Assembly: GCA_965651365.1 (NCBI GenBank)
Contig: CBFGSA010000142.1
Span: forward strand, 1-6,510
Reading direction: 5' to 3'
From: DASSBG01 sp965651365
GTDB taxonomy: Bacteria; Pseudomonadota; Gammaproteobacteria; Xanthomonadales; Rhodanobacteraceae
Length of the DNA: 6,510 bases
Shown here one piece after another: positions 6,112 through 6,510 of the stretch. A program made the position numbers and the translations under genes. How positions within the stretch are numbered: the stretch's first letter is position 1; every line of letters starts with the position of its first letter. Under the pieces are notes generated by a model that saw only the letters and a program-made list of their open reading frames with translations, was not told the DNA's origin and ran no database searches.

Positions 6112-6170
6112 ATTCATGAAATAACCTCAGTCTCGACCCGCTTTGTTCCGCCCCCTGCCATGCCCGTATT

Positions 6171-6197
6171 GGAAACAAGCTCTTTCCTTCCACGTAA
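6171..6197 (+). promoter_or_regulatory. Candidate ECF-type promoter for the TonB-like gene
   Basis: GGAAAC (6171-6176), a 16-base gap and CGTAA (6193-6197) follow the general ECF pattern of an AAC-containing -35 and a CGT-containing -10. The start would fall near 6204, leaving a leader of about 80 bases. The match is by eye and such short motifs occur by chance; the binding preference of the neighbouring sigma factor is not known. Confidence 0.3.
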
Positions 6198-6232
6198 CGC
6201 AAATTTACCTGTTGCCGGTGAAGGTGGACGTG

Positions 6233-6253
6233 CAGGAGCATGCGAGGCTCCTG
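6233..6253 (+). other. Small hairpin in the leader of the TonB-like gene
   Basis: CAGGAGC (6233-6239) and GCTCCTG (6247-6253) form a 7-base-pair stem around a 7-base loop, 23 bases before the Shine-Dalgarno sequence. An AGGAG lies in the left arm, but the ATG in the loop is too close to it to be a good start. Function unknown. Confidence 0.3.
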
Positions 6254-6286
6254 GCGCAATATTCGTCGTCAAATGGGGAGAAGAGC

Positions 6287-6510
6287 ATGGTTTCGACAAG
6301 AAGCGAGTTCGACAACCGCCGGTTCAGCTGGCGCAGGACCAGTTCGATTGCCTTTTCCGTTGCCTTGCATGCGACTGCCGCCCTGGTCGTGCTGGCGCCG
6401 GTGATGCCGCCAGAGGCGAGGGCATTCGTGCCGGATGAAACGACCATCGTCGATATCGTCGAGCGCCCGCCACCGGTGGAAGTGTTGCCGGTGCCGAGGA
6501 TGCCCGATCC
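6287..6510 (+). CDS. TonB-like energy transducer, N-terminal part (runs off the window)
   Basis: Only the first 74 codons are visible. TonB proteins couple the ExbB/ExbD proton-driven motor in the inner membrane to TonB-dependent receptors in the outer membrane. The fragment has a short basic cytoplasmic head (NRRFSWRRT, 10-18), one transmembrane helix at about 19-40, and then the start of an acidic, proline-rich periplasmic segment (ERPPPVEVLPVPRMPDP). Ser24 and His28 reproduce the S-x-x-x-H signature of the TonB helix (S16/H20 in E. coli), and R-R-F-S-W resembles E. coli RRFPW. The start is set by GGAG at 6277-6280, 6 bases before the ATG; an ATG at 6273 is out of frame. It diverges from the sigma/kinase operon. 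Whether the C-terminal domain is complete cannot be seen, so another single-helix TonB-family protein remains possible. Confidence 0.75.
   Translation, partial: MVSTRSEFDNRRFSWRRTSSIAFSVALHATAALVVLAPVMPPEARAFVPDETTIVDIVERPPPVEVLPVPRMPD

Noticed and set aside
6160..6438. A 92-residue plus-strand frame over the TonB-like start
   Set aside because: It is out of frame with the TonB-like gene, which has the S-x-x-x-H helix, a proline-rich stretch and a well-spaced Shine-Dalgarno sequence; the 92-residue frame has no recognisable feature.
1..6510. CRISPR array, toxin-antitoxin pair, prophage genes or rRNA
   Set aside because: No regularly spaced direct repeats, no paired small genes of those types, no phage structural or integrase motifs and no conserved rRNA segments were seen on reading both strands.

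Overview
The window is GC-rich (by eye well over 60%) apart from its first ~75 bases, and its gene content points to a gammaproteobacterium of the Lysobacterales (Xanthomonadales), most likely a Dokdonella/Rhodanobacter-type organism. That placement rests on the YafV-type omega-amidase, the secreted beta-helix protein, the secreted protein ending in IFADGFD, the ECF sigma/Ser-Thr kinase pair and a TonB-like protein. It is inferred from protein style, not from a database match.

Layout: (1) Positions 1-75 are AT-rich and unlike the rest. They look like the edge of an inserted element abutting the C-terminal two-thirds of an omega-amidase gene (about 78-566, +), which has lost its N-terminal third and one catalytic residue. 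(2) Positions 567-1070 form a non-coding stretch. (3) 1077-1799 and 1810-2622 (+) form a tight two-gene unit of secreted proteins: a right-handed beta-helix protein with eight cysteines, and a protein built of repeated N-[LV]-D-A units. (4) A hairpin-rich convergent gap (2623-2744) separates this unit from the next. (5) On the minus strand, an ECF sigma factor (5956-5354) overlaps by ATGA a large transmembrane Ser/Thr kinase with a C-terminal TPR region (5357-2745). (6) A 330-base divergent region holds a long imperfect hairpin and candidate promoters. (7) It leads into the first 74 codons of a TonB-like protein on the plus strand (6287 to window edge).

The best biological story is the sigma/kinase module. 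In region 2.2 the sigma factor has Ser-Thr-Thr-Val where ordinary ECF sigma factors carry the acidic DAED-like motif that contacts RNA polymerase. It lies in one overlapping operon with a membrane kinase whose TPR region is predicted to be outside the cytoplasm. This fits the described ECF43-type systems (EcfP/PknT of Vibrio parahaemolyticus, EcfK/PknS of Xanthomonas citri), in which the kinase switches the sigma factor on by phosphorylating a threonine. The kinase here has a His in place of the metal-binding Asn of the HRDLKPxN loop. The divergent TonB-like gene is preceded by an ECF-style promoter candidate and could be a target of the pair; that last link is inference.
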